DNA of 64,000 nt. It comes from Ornithinibacillus caprae (GTDB taxonomy: Bacteria; Bacillota; Bacilli; Bacillales; Amphibacillaceae). The DNA lies in contig NZ_WOCA01000001.1 in NCBI RefSeq assembly GCF_009728145.1, forward strand, positions 62,001 through 126,000, given 5' to 3'. This document shows positions 55,925 through 64,000 of this stretch, piece by piece (the first letter of the stretch is position 1; the number at the start of each line of letters is the position of its first letter). Both the position numbers and the translations under genes were made by a program. The notes below the pieces were generated by a model. It searched no databases, was not told the DNA's origin, and worked only from the letters and a program-made list of their open reading frames with translations.

Positions 55925-56281
55925 ATGCCACGTGTAAAAGGTGGAACAGTTACGCGCAGACGTCGTAAACGCGTATTAAAATTAGCTAAAGGTTATTATG
56001 GTTCGAAGAGAACGTTATTTAAAACAGCGAAGCAACAAGTAATGAAATCAGGTCAATATGCATATCGTGACCGTAAGCAGAAAAAACGTGAATTCCGTAA
56101 GCTTTGGATCGCACGTATTAATGCTGCTGCACGTATGAACGACCTTTCTTACAATAAATTAATGCATGGTTTAAAATTAGCAGGTATCGAAATCAATCGT
56201 AAAATGTTGTCAGATCTTGCAATCCATGATGAAAAAGCATTTGCTCAATTAGCTGAAAAAGCAAAAGCAGCGCTTAAGTAA
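55925..56281 (+). CDS. rplT: 50S ribosomal protein L20
   Basis: A 118-aa basic protein with the L20 signature ([40 protein letters not shown]). Besides 23S rRNA it binds the leader at 54808-54950 to repress its own operon. TAGGAGGG precedes ATG 55925. Last gene of the operon. Confidence 0.98.
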   Translation: MPRVKGGTVTRRRRKRVLKLAKGYYGSKRTLFKTAKQQVMKSGQYAYRDRKQKKREFRKLWIARINAAARMNDLSYNKLMHGLKLAGIEINRKMLSDLAIHDEKAFAQLAEKAKAALK

Positions 56282-56292
56282 TATAATGAATG

Positions 56293-56330
56293 GCCAAACC
56301 GCATTTTAATTTGCTGGTTTGGCTTTTTTA
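56293..56330 (+). terminator. rplT terminator
   Basis: GCCAAACCGCA and TGCTGGTTTGGC pair around TTTTAATT, then six T. Confidence 0.9.
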
Positions 56331-56359
56331 TGTGAGATAAGTGTTTTTCAAGAAAAGGG

Positions 56360-56425
56360 TTCTCACGGACAAAAGAGAGTAGGAATTGGGTCATGAAGGC
56401 CCAGAAAAATTCTCACAAACGAAAA
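56360..56425 (+). repeat. two direct copies of TTCTCACRRACRAAAA
   Basis: TTCTCACGGACAAAA (56360-56374) recurs as TTCTCACAAACGAAAA (56410-56425), 50 bases apart, within the rplT-ysdA gap. No gene seen in the gap. Confidence 0.4.
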
Positions 56426-56509
56426 TAGGCAAAACATAAGCGAAAAAAATCTTTACTAAGTGCTTTAATTGACAATACCTTACTCAATTTTAAAAAGGAG
56501 ATTAGTATA

Positions 56510-56788
56510 ATGTATCAAATCGATGTGTGGTTACCTTATATTTTGGCTGTTAATTTAATTGGATTTCTTTTCATGGGAGTTGATAAACGCAAAGCTAAAA
56601 ATAATCAGTATAGATTGCCAGAACGAACATTGTGGGGAATTGCCATTCTTGGTGGAGCTATCGGATCATTAGTTGGTATGAAAGTATTTCGTCATAAGAC
56701 CAAGCATCGTTCCTTTGTTATTGGTATGCCACTATTAATTGTAGTGCATCTCGTCTTAATTGTTTACATAAATGTTTTTCTGTCATAA
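56510..56788 (+). CDS. ysdA: DUF1294 membrane protein YsdA
   Basis: A 92-aa membrane protein with helices near residues 8-22, 44-60 and 73-90. The DUF1294 core FMGVDKRKAKNNQYRLPERT is followed by GGAIGSLVGMKVFRHKTKH. Function unknown. AAAGGAG precedes ATG 56510. It follows rplT as in B. subtilis. Confidence 0.92.
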   Translation: MYQIDVWLPYILAVNLIGFLFMGVDKRKAKNNQYRLPERTLWGIAILGGAIGSLVGMKVFRHKTKHRSFVIGMPLLIVVHLVLIVYINVFLS

Positions 56789-56860
56789 TGGCTCGTCTAT
56801 TGTCATATACTTGTTCTAGGCTTTTGGATTTTCATGATCAAGCTCTAAGGGAGGTAGATG

Positions 56861-57433
56861 ATGGAAGTTTTTAGCACTTATATTTTAGCTGTTATTGAAA
56901 CGGGCGGTTTATTAGCACCATTATTATTTATTAGCTTTCATTTACTAAGACCGCTTTTCTTTCTTCCGGTTGTTTTTATATGTATTACTGGAGGAATTAT
57001 GTTCGGTGCAGTAGCTGGTACGTTATACTCCATTATTGGAATTACACTTTCTAGTATAGTTTTTTATGGGGTTATTCGTTGGATGCCAGGGACATTTGAT
57101 AGGCTTGTACGTCTTAAATCGAAGATCATTGGAAAACACTCTGAGCTAACAACGTCTCAAGTGACTGTACTTCGGCTTGTACCATTTATCCATTTTCATT
57201 TATTGTCACTATGCTTAATCGAGATATCTACCAGTTTTAGAGATTATACGAAAGCATCCATTATCTCAAATATACCATTAGCTTTTATTTATACTTCTAT
57301 CGGTCAGTGGATCGCGAACCTGTCTCCTCTTTATATCTCCGCATTTTTAATTATTTTACTACCTCTTATTTATGCATTAAGGCGTAAAGAAGTGATCATA
57401 AAATGGCAAGACTTTTTCCAAGTTAGCACATAA
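56861..57433 (+). CDS. TVP38/TMEM64-type (VTT domain) membrane protein
   Basis: The second of two adjacent ATG codons (56861) has better spacing from AAGGGAGGT; 190 aa. Five or six membrane helices. The VTT domain core is PVVFICITGGIMFGAVAGTL near residue 40, then SSIVFYGVIRWMPG and LRLVPFIHFHLLSLCLIE with the re-entrant-loop pattern. DedA-related proteins include lipid scramblases and flippases. Not found between ysdA and ysdB in B. subtilis, so an accessory gene here. Confidence 0.85.
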   Translation: MEVFSTYILAVIETGGLLAPLLFISFHLLRPLFFLPVVFICITGGIMFGAVAGTLYSIIGITLSSIVFYGVIRWMPGTFDRLVRLKSKIIGKHSELTTSQVTVLRLVPFIHFHLLSLCLIEISTSFRDYTKASIISNIPLAFIYTSIGQWIANLSPLYISAFLIILLPLIYALRRKEVIIKWQDFFQVST

Positions 57434-57477
57434 AAAATAATGCTCATCTACATGGACAGATGAGCATTATTTTTTTC
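57432..57477. terminator. bidirectional terminator VTT gene / ysdB
   Basis: AAAAAATAATGCTCATCT and AGATGAGCATTATTTTTT pair around an 8-base loop. Confidence 0.9.
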
Positions 57478-57521
57478 AATTTTACTACAGAAACGATCAC
57501 GTTCAGCGAATTGCTATTTTC

Positions 57522-57908
57522 CTAATCAGTGATCATTAGTTGGTTTATCGGGTGTTTCCATTTTATTGTTGCGTAAGGATAGTGTATTAATAATTCTTTT
57601 TCTAAAAAATATAAGTCATCTCGTGTTAATCCCCGTAACTCTAAAGGGTTATGAACAACAACATGAATATCTACAACCTCGAATGATTGTTCCGTGGCTC
57701 CTAAATACTTTTCTCCTTCAAATAGGCATCCTTTATATACAAATTGCAAATTCTTTTTACTGTTACTAGGTTCATCAAGAAAATAAAATTCGTTTGATTC
57801 CTTAGCCTTGTATAATTTCCTTTGTGGATTAAGAAAATATTGAATCACGGTATATATAACAAGTGCAATTGCGATTATAATTAGAATGCGAAATAAATAA
57901 ACTATCAT
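57522..57908 (-). CDS. ysdB: sigma-W pathway protein YsdB
   Basis: A 128-aa protein with one N-terminal membrane helix (residues 4-24) and a soluble domain (LYKAKESNEFYFLDEPSNSK; NPLELRGLTRDDLYFLEKEL). Length, position and topology match B. subtilis YsdB. A consensus sigma-W promoter precedes it. Role in envelope stress unknown. Confidence 0.9.
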   Translation of the reverse strand: MIVYLFRILIIIAIALVIYTVIQYFLNPQRKLYKAKESNEFYFLDEPSNSKKNLQFVYKGCLFEGEKYLGATEQSFEVVDIHVVVHNPLELRGLTRDDLYFLEKELLIHYPYATIKWKHPINQLMITD

Positions 57909-57942
57909 TCAGATCGTCTCCCTAGTTATTGTTAGTATCCCA

Positions 57943-57969
57943 TACGTCTTACATAGCCACATAGTTTCA
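57943..57969 (-). promoter_or_regulatory. sigma-W promoter of ysdB
   Basis: On the minus strand: TGAAAC (57964-57969), 17-base spacer, CGTA (57943-57946). Exact consensus hexamers. ysdB is a known sigma-W target in B. subtilis. Confidence 0.8.
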
Positions 57970-58026
57970 CTATTTGTAAAAAAACATGATACAATCATAT
58001 AAAACGTACGAAATGAGGTTGAGAAT

Positions 58027-58512
58027 TTGGACTGGTCATCTCTTTTTTCCATGCAAAAAAAATTAGACTCATATATAGAGTCTAACCATCAATTAGAAAA
58101 TAAAGATGTTTTTCATGATAAATATTTAGCATTGCTAGTAGAACTTGGTGAGCTTGCGAATGAAACAAGATGTTTTAAGTTTTGGAGTAATAAACCGAGA
58201 AGTAGTGATAGCGTAGTTTTAGAGGAATATGTGGATGGAATTCATTTTATTTTATCGTTAGGAATCGAAAAGGGGTTATACTATCATTCGATAGAGCTAG
58301 AAAACACATCTGTTTCTGAAACCGAGCAATTTAATTCAATATTTGAATTATGTGTTAAGTTTAACAATAATCCTGTACAGGAAAACTATGATCGTTTGTT
58401 TTATAATTATCTGCTATTAGGTCAAATACTAGGTTTTACAGAAGTAGATATTCAGGATGCTTACTTCAAGAAAAATGAAATTAATTATGAGCGTCAAAAC
58501 CAAGGTTATTAA
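58027..58512 (+). CDS. dimeric (all-alpha) dUTPase-like NTP pyrophosphatase
   Basis: A 161-aa helical protein from TTG 58027, GAGGT 7 bases upstream. The metal-binding motifs of the MazG-related dUTPase_2 family are present: LLVELGELANETRCFKFW near residue 39 (ExxE) and EEYVDGIHFILSLG near 67 (ExxD). Likely hydrolyses dUTP to dUMP and PPi to keep uracil out of DNA. It stands between ysdB and ysdC, not a B. subtilis arrangement. Confidence 0.85.
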   Translation: MDWSSLFSMQKKLDSYIESNHQLENKDVFHDKYLALLVELGELANETRCFKFWSNKPRSSDSVVLEEYVDGIHFILSLGIEKGLYYHSIELENTSVSETEQFNSIFELCVKFNNNPVQENYDRLFYNYLLLGQILGFTEVDIQDAYFKKNEINYERQNQGY

Positions 58513-58579
58513 TTATTTTATTATTTTCAAAAAACAGTTATACTGAAGAAGTGGAAGATAAAGGAGGAAAATAATACAT

Positions 58580-59665
58580 ATGGCAAAATTAGATGAAACA
58601 TTAACCATGTTGAAAGACTTAACAGATGCCAAAGGAATTTCGGGTAACGAAAAAGAATCAAGAGAAGTAATGGAACGATACATTACACCTTACGCAGATG
58701 AAGTATATACTGATAATTTAGGTAGTCTGGTTGCTAAAAAAACAGGGGATGAAAACGGACCTAAAATTATGGTAGCTGGTCATTTAGATGAAATTGGGTT
58801 TATGGTAACTCGTATTGATGATAATGGATTTGTTTATTTCCAAACGATTGGTGGCTGGTGGAGTCAAGTAATGCTTGCTCAACGAGTTACAATTGTTACA
58901 GCTAATGGAGATGTGACAGGTGTTATTGGTTCTAAACCACCTCATATTCTACCAGCGGAAGCTCGTAAAAAACCGATAGACATAAAAGATATGTTTATTG
59001 ATATTGGAGCATCTAGTAAGAAAGAGGCTCAAGAGTTTGGAGTCAAGCCTGGAGATTCCGTTGTACCATATTTTGAATTCACACCTTTAAAAAATGAAAA
59101 AATGTTACTTGCAAAAGCATGGGATAATCGTATTGGATGTGCCATTGCAATAGAAGTATTAAAACAACTAAAGGATGAAAACCACCCAAATATCGTTTAT
59201 GGGGTTGGAACGATTCAAGAGGAGACTGGACTTCGCGGTGCAAAAACTTCTGCGCATTTAATACAGCCTGATATTGGTTTTGGTGTAGATGTTGGTATTG
59301 CAGGGGATACACCAGGAATAAAAGATCATGAAGCAGATAGTAAATTAGGTAAGGGACCACAAATTATCATTTATGATGCATCGATGATCTCACATAAAGG
59401 TGTACGTGATTTAGTTGTTCAAACAGCTGATGAGAATAATATCCCTTATCAGTATGCTTCCATTGCTGCTGGTGGTACAGATTCAGGTTCGATCCACTTA
59501 ACAGCAAATGGAGTACCATCATTGTCAATTACCGTGGCATCCCGTTATATCCATACACATGCAGCAATTATTCATCGTGATGATTTTGAAAATGCTGTTA
59601 AACTAATTGTAGAGACCATCAAGAAACTAGATAGTGATAAAGTAAAAGAGATTATTTTAGCATAG
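58580..59665 (+). CDS. ysdC: M42-family metallo-aminopeptidase YsdC
   Basis: A 361-aa cytoplasmic peptidase of the PepA/TET type with two metal ions. Metal ligands: HLDEIGFMV near residue 67, [15 protein letters not shown] near 181, catalytic Glu pair in [14 protein letters not shown] near 213, [11 protein letters not shown] near 236, and [15 protein letters not shown] near 323. Often annotated endoglucanase by old error; it is an aminopeptidase. AAAGGAGG precedes ATG 58580. Confidence 0.95.
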   Translation: MAKLDETLTMLKDLTDAKGISGNEKESREVMERYITPYADEVYTDNLGSLVAKKTGDENGPKIMVAGHLDEIGFMVTRIDDNGFVYFQTIGGWWSQVMLAQRVTIVTANGDVTGVIGSKPPHILPAEARKKPIDIKDMFIDIGASSKKEAQEFGVKPGDSVVPYFEFTPLKNEKMLLAKAWDNRIGCAIAIEVLKQLKDENHPNIVYGVGTIQEETGLRGAKTSAHLIQPDIGFGVDVGIAGDTPGIKDHEADSKLGKGPQIIIYDASMISHKGVRDLVVQTADENNIPYQYASIAAGGTDSGSIHLTANGVPSLSITVASRYIHTHAAIIHRDDFENAVKLIVETIKKLDSDKVKEIILA

Positions 59666-59692
59666 AAACCCAATATTTTTAAGTTTTGATTA

Positions 59693-59723
59693 AAGACCAT
59701 TTCAAACGAAATGGTCTTTTTTC
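59693..59723 (+). terminator. ysdC terminator
   Basis: AAGACCATTTC and GAAATGGTCTT pair around AAAC, then six T. Confidence 0.9.
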
Positions 59724-59732
59724 TTGAACTCT

Positions 59733-59750
59733 ATTGCATTTTTATTCATA
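59733..59750 (-). promoter_or_regulatory. ARG box before argG
   Basis: Read on the minus strand it is TATGAATAAAAATGCAAT, matching the Bacillus ArgR/AhrC box CATGAATAAAAATKCAAK at 17 of 18 positions. A weaker second copy lies at about 59754-59771. Confidence 0.7.
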
Positions 59751-59820
59751 ATAATGCATAATGATCCATAAATATAAAAGTAAACATTAGATTTACTTTA
59801 AAAGGTAAGGGGAGAGATAG

Positions 59821-61080
59821 ATGAGTAAAGAGAAAATTGTTTTAGCTTATTCAGGTGGACTGGACACGTCTGTCGCTATTAAATGGTTGCAGGATCAATA
59901 TGATTATGATGTTATTGCGGTTGGTTTAGACGTTGGTGAAGGGAAAGACTTGGCATTTGTTAAACAGAAGGCATTGGATGTGGGAGCAATTAAATCATAT
60001 ACAATAGATGCAAAAGCATTGTTTGCAAATGAATATGTTTTACCGTCCCTACAAGCGAATCTTCTATATGAAGGAAAATACCCATTAATTTCTGCACTTT
60101 CAAGACCACTTATCGCAAAAGTATTAACAGAAATAGCAGAGCAAGAAGGGGCAGTGGCAGTAGCGCATGGGTGTACAGGTAAGGGGAATGATCAGGTACG
60201 TTTTGACGTTGCATTTACTGCATTAAATCCAAACTTGAAAATTGTTGCTCCAGTTCGTGAATGGAAAATGACAAGGGATGAAGAAATTAACTATGCTAAA
60301 GAGAACAATATTCCAATTCCGATTGATTTTGATAACCCGTATAGTATAGATCAAAATCTTTGGGGGAGAAGCAATGAATGTGGTGTATTAGAAGATCCAT
60401 GGGCTGAGCCGCCAAAAGATGCATATGAATTAACGGTGGATCCTATAGACGCACCAGGCCAAGCACAAACCATTGAAATAACGTTTGAGAAAGGGAAACC
60501 AGTAGCAATAGATGGAAGTTCATTACCTTTAGAAGAGCTGATCCTAGAGCTGAATGAGGTTGCTGGAAAACATGGTATTGGAAGAATAGACCATGTAGAA
60601 AACCGTCTAATTGGTATAAAATCACGCGAAATTTATGAGAGTCCTGCTGGAGTAACATTGATTGCAGCGCATCAGGAGCTAGAGGCTTTAACCTTGCCAA
60701 GAGAGGTAGCTTCATTCAAACCTATTATTGAACAAAAATTAGCCGAAACAGTTTATAACGGTCTTTGGTATTCACCACTAACCGAAGCTCTGAAAGCTTT
60801 TATTAAAGAGACCCAAACATTTGTGTCTGGTATTGTGAAAGTTAAATTATATAAAGGAAACCTTGCAGTAATTGGCCGTAAATCTTCTCATTCACTTTAT
60901 GATTTTGATCTAGCTACATATAACAAGGAAGATGCATTTGACCATGAGTCAGCACTTGGATTTATCAAGCTTTGGGGATTACCTACTGAGGTGCACTCTT
61001 CTGTAACGAAGGTACATGAACAAAAGGGTGGATTTTTAAGTAAAACAATCGTTGAAGTAAAGGAAGCTGTGAAACAATGA
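59821..61080 (+). CDS. argG: argininosuccinate synthase
   Basis: A 419-aa enzyme joining citrulline and aspartate with ATP to argininosuccinate. PP-loop [15 protein letters not shown] is at residues 9-23, [17 protein letters not shown] near 118 and [20 protein letters not shown] near 177. About 15 residues longer than B. subtilis ArgG, spread over the C-terminal part. GGGGAGAG precedes ATG 59821. Overlaps argH by 4 bases (ATGA); ARG box upstream. Confidence 0.97.
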   Translation: MSKEKIVLAYSGGLDTSVAIKWLQDQYDYDVIAVGLDVGEGKDLAFVKQKALDVGAIKSYTIDAKALFANEYVLPSLQANLLYEGKYPLISALSRPLIAKVLTEIAEQEGAVAVAHGCTGKGNDQVRFDVAFTALNPNLKIVAPVREWKMTRDEEINYAKENNIPIPIDFDNPYSIDQNLWGRSNECGVLEDPWAEPPKDAYELTVDPIDAPGQAQTIEITFEKGKPVAIDGSSLPLEELILELNEVAGKHGIGRIDHVENRLIGIKSREIYESPAGVTLIAAHQELEALTLPREVASFKPIIEQKLAETVYNGLWYSPLTEALKAFIKETQTFVSGIVKVKLYKGNLAVIGRKSSHSLYDFDLATYNKEDAFDHESALGFIKLWGLPTEVHSSVTKVHEQKGGFLSKTIVEVKEAVKQ

Positions 61081-62495
61081 AGCTATGGGGAGGGAGATTT
61101 ATAAAACCAACAAATGAATTAGTAGATGAATATACTGCTTCTATTCAATTTGATCAAAAATTAGCTAAATATGACATCCAAGGAAGCTTAGCTCATGTGG
61201 AAATGTTAGCAGCATGTAAGATTATATCAGAGCAAGATGCAGCTAAAATTGCAGAAGGATTAAAGGTAGTTGCCGAAAAAATAGAGTCTAAACAAGCGGA
61301 GCTTACAAAGGATCATGAAGACATTCATATGAATATAGAAAAATTACTAATAGATGAAGTGGGTTCTGTTGGTGGAAAACTACACACTGGAAGAAGTCGT
61401 AATGATCAAGTTGCCTTAGATATGCGTTTATATTTGCGTGAAGCTATTGTGGGTATTGCCCAAAAGCTAGTTAGTCTGCAGCAATCACTACATCAACAAG
61501 CAGCATCGAATCTAGATACAGTATTCCCAGGATATACGCATTTACAACGAGCGCAGCCAGTCTTATTCGCACATCATATGATGGCATATGTGTTTATGTT
61601 TCAGCGTGATATGGAACGATTAATCGATAGCTGGAAGCGTGTGAATCAATCTCCTTTAGGAGCAGGTGCGCTTGCTGGAACCACTTATCCTATTGATCGT
61701 CATTATGTTGCTAGGAAACTGAATTTTGAAGGTATTTGTGATAATAGTTTAGATGCAGTTAGTGATCGAGATTTTGTAGTAGAATTTTTATCGAACGCAT
61801 CTTTACTATCGACACATCTATCTCGATTATGTGAAGAATTAGTCCAATGGTCTAGTATTGAATTTAATTTTGTAGAATTAGATGATGCCTTTTGTACTGG
61901 AAGTAGTATGATGCCACAGAAGAAAAATCCAGATGTAGCGGAATTAGTACGGGGGAAAACAGGACGTGTGTATGGAAACTTGATGGGTATGTTAACTACC
62001 TTGAAGGGATTACCTCTCGCCTACAATAAAGATATGCAAGAAGATAAAGAAGGTATGTTTGATACGGTTGACACTCTAAAGGGAGCGCTAGAACTTTTTG
62101 CACCAATGATTGAGACTATGGTTGTGAAAAAAGGAGTTATGTATCAAGCTGTAGCTAACGATTATTCAAATGCAACTGATTTAGCTGATTACTTAGTAGA
62201 TAAGGGCTTACCATTTCGAGAGGCGCATGCGGTGGTTGGCCAGGTTGTATTGCATTGTATTCATCAAAATAAGTATTTATTAAATATGTCAATAGAGGAA
62301 CTTAAGGTGTTTTCTACATTAATAGAAAAGGACATATATACTGTCCTTTCACCTAAAGCAGTTGTTAATGCTCGAGATGTAGTAGGAGGTACAGCAAAAA
62401 CACAAGTAGAAGCACAACTTACTAAAGCAGAAATCATATTGGAAGAGAATAAGACTTGGATTACCGAACGCATGAAACAGATTGAATTATGGTAA
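61077..62495 (+). CDS. argH: argininosuccinate lyase
   Basis: A 472-aa fumarase-superfamily enzyme cleaving argininosuccinate to arginine and fumarate. Segments: [20 protein letters not shown] at the start, [17 protein letters not shown] near 103, catalytic His in [17 protein letters not shown] near 149, and the signature loop [20 protein letters not shown] near 273. ATG 61077 overlaps argG. Completes arginine synthesis from citrulline. Confidence 0.97.
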   Translation: MKLWGGRFIKPTNELVDEYTASIQFDQKLAKYDIQGSLAHVEMLAACKIISEQDAAKIAEGLKVVAEKIESKQAELTKDHEDIHMNIEKLLIDEVGSVGGKLHTGRSRNDQVALDMRLYLREAIVGIAQKLVSLQQSLHQQAASNLDTVFPGYTHLQRAQPVLFAHHMMAYVFMFQRDMERLIDSWKRVNQSPLGAGALAGTTYPIDRHYVARKLNFEGICDNSLDAVSDRDFVVEFLSNASLLSTHLSRLCEELVQWSSIEFNFVELDDAFCTGSSMMPQKKNPDVAELVRGKTGRVYGNLMGMLTTLKGLPLAYNKDMQEDKEGMFDTVDTLKGALELFAPMIETMVVKKGVMYQAVANDYSNATDLADYLVDKGLPFREAHAVVGQVVLHCIHQNKYLLNMSIEELKVFSTLIEKDIYTVLSPKAVVNARDVVGGTAKTQVEAQLTKAEIILEENKTWITERMKQIELW

Positions 62496-62586
62496 AAATA
62501 GGGGGAAACGAAGTAATTCAGCAATAGTGCTTCGTTTCCTTACAAAAGGTAATTTCACGATCTAAAATAGTATTAAATATACATAC

Positions 62587-62604
62587 TAATGAATATTTAT
62601 TAAT
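62587..62604 (+). promoter_or_regulatory. candidate ARG box before carA
   Basis: TAATGAATATTTATTAAT resembles the ARG box, about 13 of 18 positions. A second weaker copy follows at 62605-62622. It fits the arginine-regulated carbamoyl-phosphate synthetase. Confidence 0.5.
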
Positions 62605-62639
62605 TTATGAGTATAAAACTTCAGTTGGGAGGAGAAGTA

Positions 62640-63734
62640 ATGAATGAACAAACTGGTTATCTTGTATTAAGTACTGGAGATGTACTAGAAGGAAAATGGC
62701 TTGGAGACATACTACCTACCGAAGGAGAAGTGGTATTTAATACTGCTATGACAGGATATCAAGAAGTTATGACTGACCCATCCTATGCCGGACAAATAGT
62801 GACCATGACATACCCACTTATCGGAAATTATGGGGTCAATGAAGTGGACTCAGAAAGTATAATGCCTTCCCTTTCCGGATTAATTATTTCTTATCCGTGT
62901 GTTACGCCAGAACATTATCAATCTACTAAGTCCATTCGAGAAATGATAACGGAATATAAGATACCGACGTTATATGGAATTGATACAAGGGAGCTTACAC
63001 GTATTATTCGAGATAACGGAGAAGTATATGGGAGAATCTCAACGAATAAAAATGATCATCCTACTAAAAACGCAGTTGATCAAGACATTGTACCAAGTGT
63101 CTCCGTATCTAAGATAAGAAAATATACAATAACAGAAAACGAGTTAGATGTTCGCCCTCATATTGTCTTAATGGATTTTGGCTATAAGCAGTCAATTGTC
63201 CAGTCTTTACTTGATTTAGGATGTGACGTAACTGTTGTTCCATACGATACCAATCCAAACCAAATTCTAGAATTACGTCCACATGGTATATTGTTATCCA
63301 ATGGACCAGGAGATCCTAATGATTTGAGCTATCTAATAGATAATATAAAGGTTATTTGTGAGAATTATAAGGTTTTAGGGATTTGTTTTGGACATCAATT
63401 GATAGCTCTAGCTCATGGTGCAAAAATAACACGACTTTCTTACGGTCATCGTGGGAGTAATCATCCAGTTAAAAATTTGCTAACTGGTAAAGTGTCTATA
63501 ACATCACAAAATCACGGTTATATTGTGGATCCGGATACCATTGAAGAAAAGAATTGGATCATAACGTTCCGTAATGTAAATGATGGATCCATTGAAGGTC
63601 TTTGCCATCGTTCCAAACAAATTATAACAGTTCAATTTCATCCAGAAGCACACCCTGGTCCAATTGATACACAGAACATTTTCTCAGACTTTGTTAACGA
63701 AATAGTAAATAAAGGAATGAAACTTCATGCCTAA
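62640..63734 (+). CDS. carA: carbamoyl-phosphate synthase small subunit, arginine type
   Basis: ATG 62640 with GGGAGGAG upstream gives 364 aa. The N-terminal domain ([38 protein letters not shown]) is followed by a class I glutaminase with nucleophile Cys in [12 protein letters not shown] near 245 and His/Glu in [11 protein letters not shown] near 340. It supplies ammonia to CarB. Placement behind argGH and the ARG-like box suggest the arginine-specific enzyme rather than PyrAA. Confidence 0.93.
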   Translation: MNEQTGYLVLSTGDVLEGKWLGDILPTEGEVVFNTAMTGYQEVMTDPSYAGQIVTMTYPLIGNYGVNEVDSESIMPSLSGLIISYPCVTPEHYQSTKSIREMITEYKIPTLYGIDTRELTRIIRDNGEVYGRISTNKNDHPTKNAVDQDIVPSVSVSKIRKYTITENELDVRPHIVLMDFGYKQSIVQSLLDLGCDVTVVPYDTNPNQILELRPHGILLSNGPGDPNDLSYLIDNIKVICENYKVLGICFGHQLIALAHGAKITRLSYGHRGSNHPVKNLLTGKVSITSQNHGYIVDPDTIEEKNWIITFRNVNDGSIEGLCHRSKQIITVQFHPEAHPGPIDTQNIFSDFVNEIVNKGMKLHA

Positions 63735-64000
63735 ACTTGAACATATACATAAAGTTCTTGTCATTGGCTCTGGTCCGATAGTAATTGGGCAAGCAGCAGA
63801 ATTTGATTATGCAGGGACTCAAGCATGCATAGCACTAAAAGAAGAAGGAATTGAAGTTATATTAGTTAATAATAATCCCGCTACAATTATGACGGATGAA
63901 CATATCGCCGACAAAATTTTTCTAGAACCATTAACTAGCAAGTCTTTAGAAAATATCATAAGAGAAGAAAAACCGGATGGACTGCTACCAACACTTGGTG
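63727..64000 (+). CDS. carB: carbamoyl-phosphate synthase large subunit, 5-prime part
   Basis: Truncated by the window end; 91 complete codons are visible. The start reads [20 protein letters not shown] followed by [20 protein letters not shown] and [11 protein letters not shown], the ATP-grasp entry of CarB. It overlaps carA by 8 bases, so translation is coupled. Makes carbamoyl phosphate from bicarbonate, ammonia and two ATP. Confidence 0.95.
   Translation, partial: MPKLEHIHKVLVIGSGPIVIGQAAEFDYAGTQACIALKEEGIEVILVNNNPATIMTDEHIADKIFLEPLTSKSLENIIREEKPDGLLPTLG

Overview
The window is a 64-kb piece of a low-GC Gram-positive chromosome from the family Bacillaceae. Gene order follows the Bacillus subtilis ytxK-ackA to thrS-infC-rpmI-rplT-ysdC arc closely. 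AT-rich intergenic repeats and lost or inserted genes suggest a member of the Oceanobacillus/Virgibacillus group. That placement is inferred from protein resemblance and synteny, not from a database search. No rRNA, tRNA, CRISPR array, prophage or intact transposon is visible.

Layout. 1-7.3 kb: end of tpx, ytxK-ackA, moaB, a universal stress gene, an unlisted 50-aa gene, alanine dehydrogenase, sigma-W-type pspA, ytkL. 7.3-16.4 kb: a complete type IV pilus locus (pseudopilins, PilB, PilT, PilC, major pilin, prepilin peptidase, PilM, PilN, PilO) with a divergent pilin-solenoid fusion. 16.4-20.8 kb: YtoI, YtpI, NrnA, YtzJ-like, YtrI, YtrH. 20.8-37.7 kb: dnaE, then central metabolism (malic enzyme, FadR-like regulator, accDA, pfkA-pyk, citZ-icd-mdh) and a MaoC-fold protein. 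37.8-46.2 kb: phoPR, two accessory genes, polA-mutM-coaE. 46.6-52.4 kb: gapB, a small unknown protein, nrdR-dnaB-dnaI, ytxC. 52.4-56.3 kb: T-box-controlled thrS and L20-leader-controlled infC-rpmI-rplT. 56.3-64 kb: YsdA, a VTT membrane protein, YsdB, a dUTPase-like protein, YsdC, argG-argH, carA-carB (carB runs off the end).

How the parts work together. The metabolic block covers lower glycolysis, malate/pyruvate interconversion, malonyl-CoA formation and the citrate branch of the TCA cycle. Readable control sites fit this: three cre-like CcpA sites (stress gene, ald, MaoC gene), a CcpN-type box on the gapB promoter, a perfect FadR-type palindrome after the malic-enzyme promoter, and ARG boxes before argGH and carAB. 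Sigma-W promoters precede pspA and ysdB, and a sigma-E promoter precedes ytrHI.

Most notable: the self-contained type IV pilus locus with PilT and a pilin carrying a repeat-built C-terminal domain; a dispersed two-hairpin repeat (four copies) that always directly follows a terminator-like T-run, with pairing preserved between copies; a possible T-box remnant before infC; and a PhoR that lacks its extracytoplasmic sensor domain.
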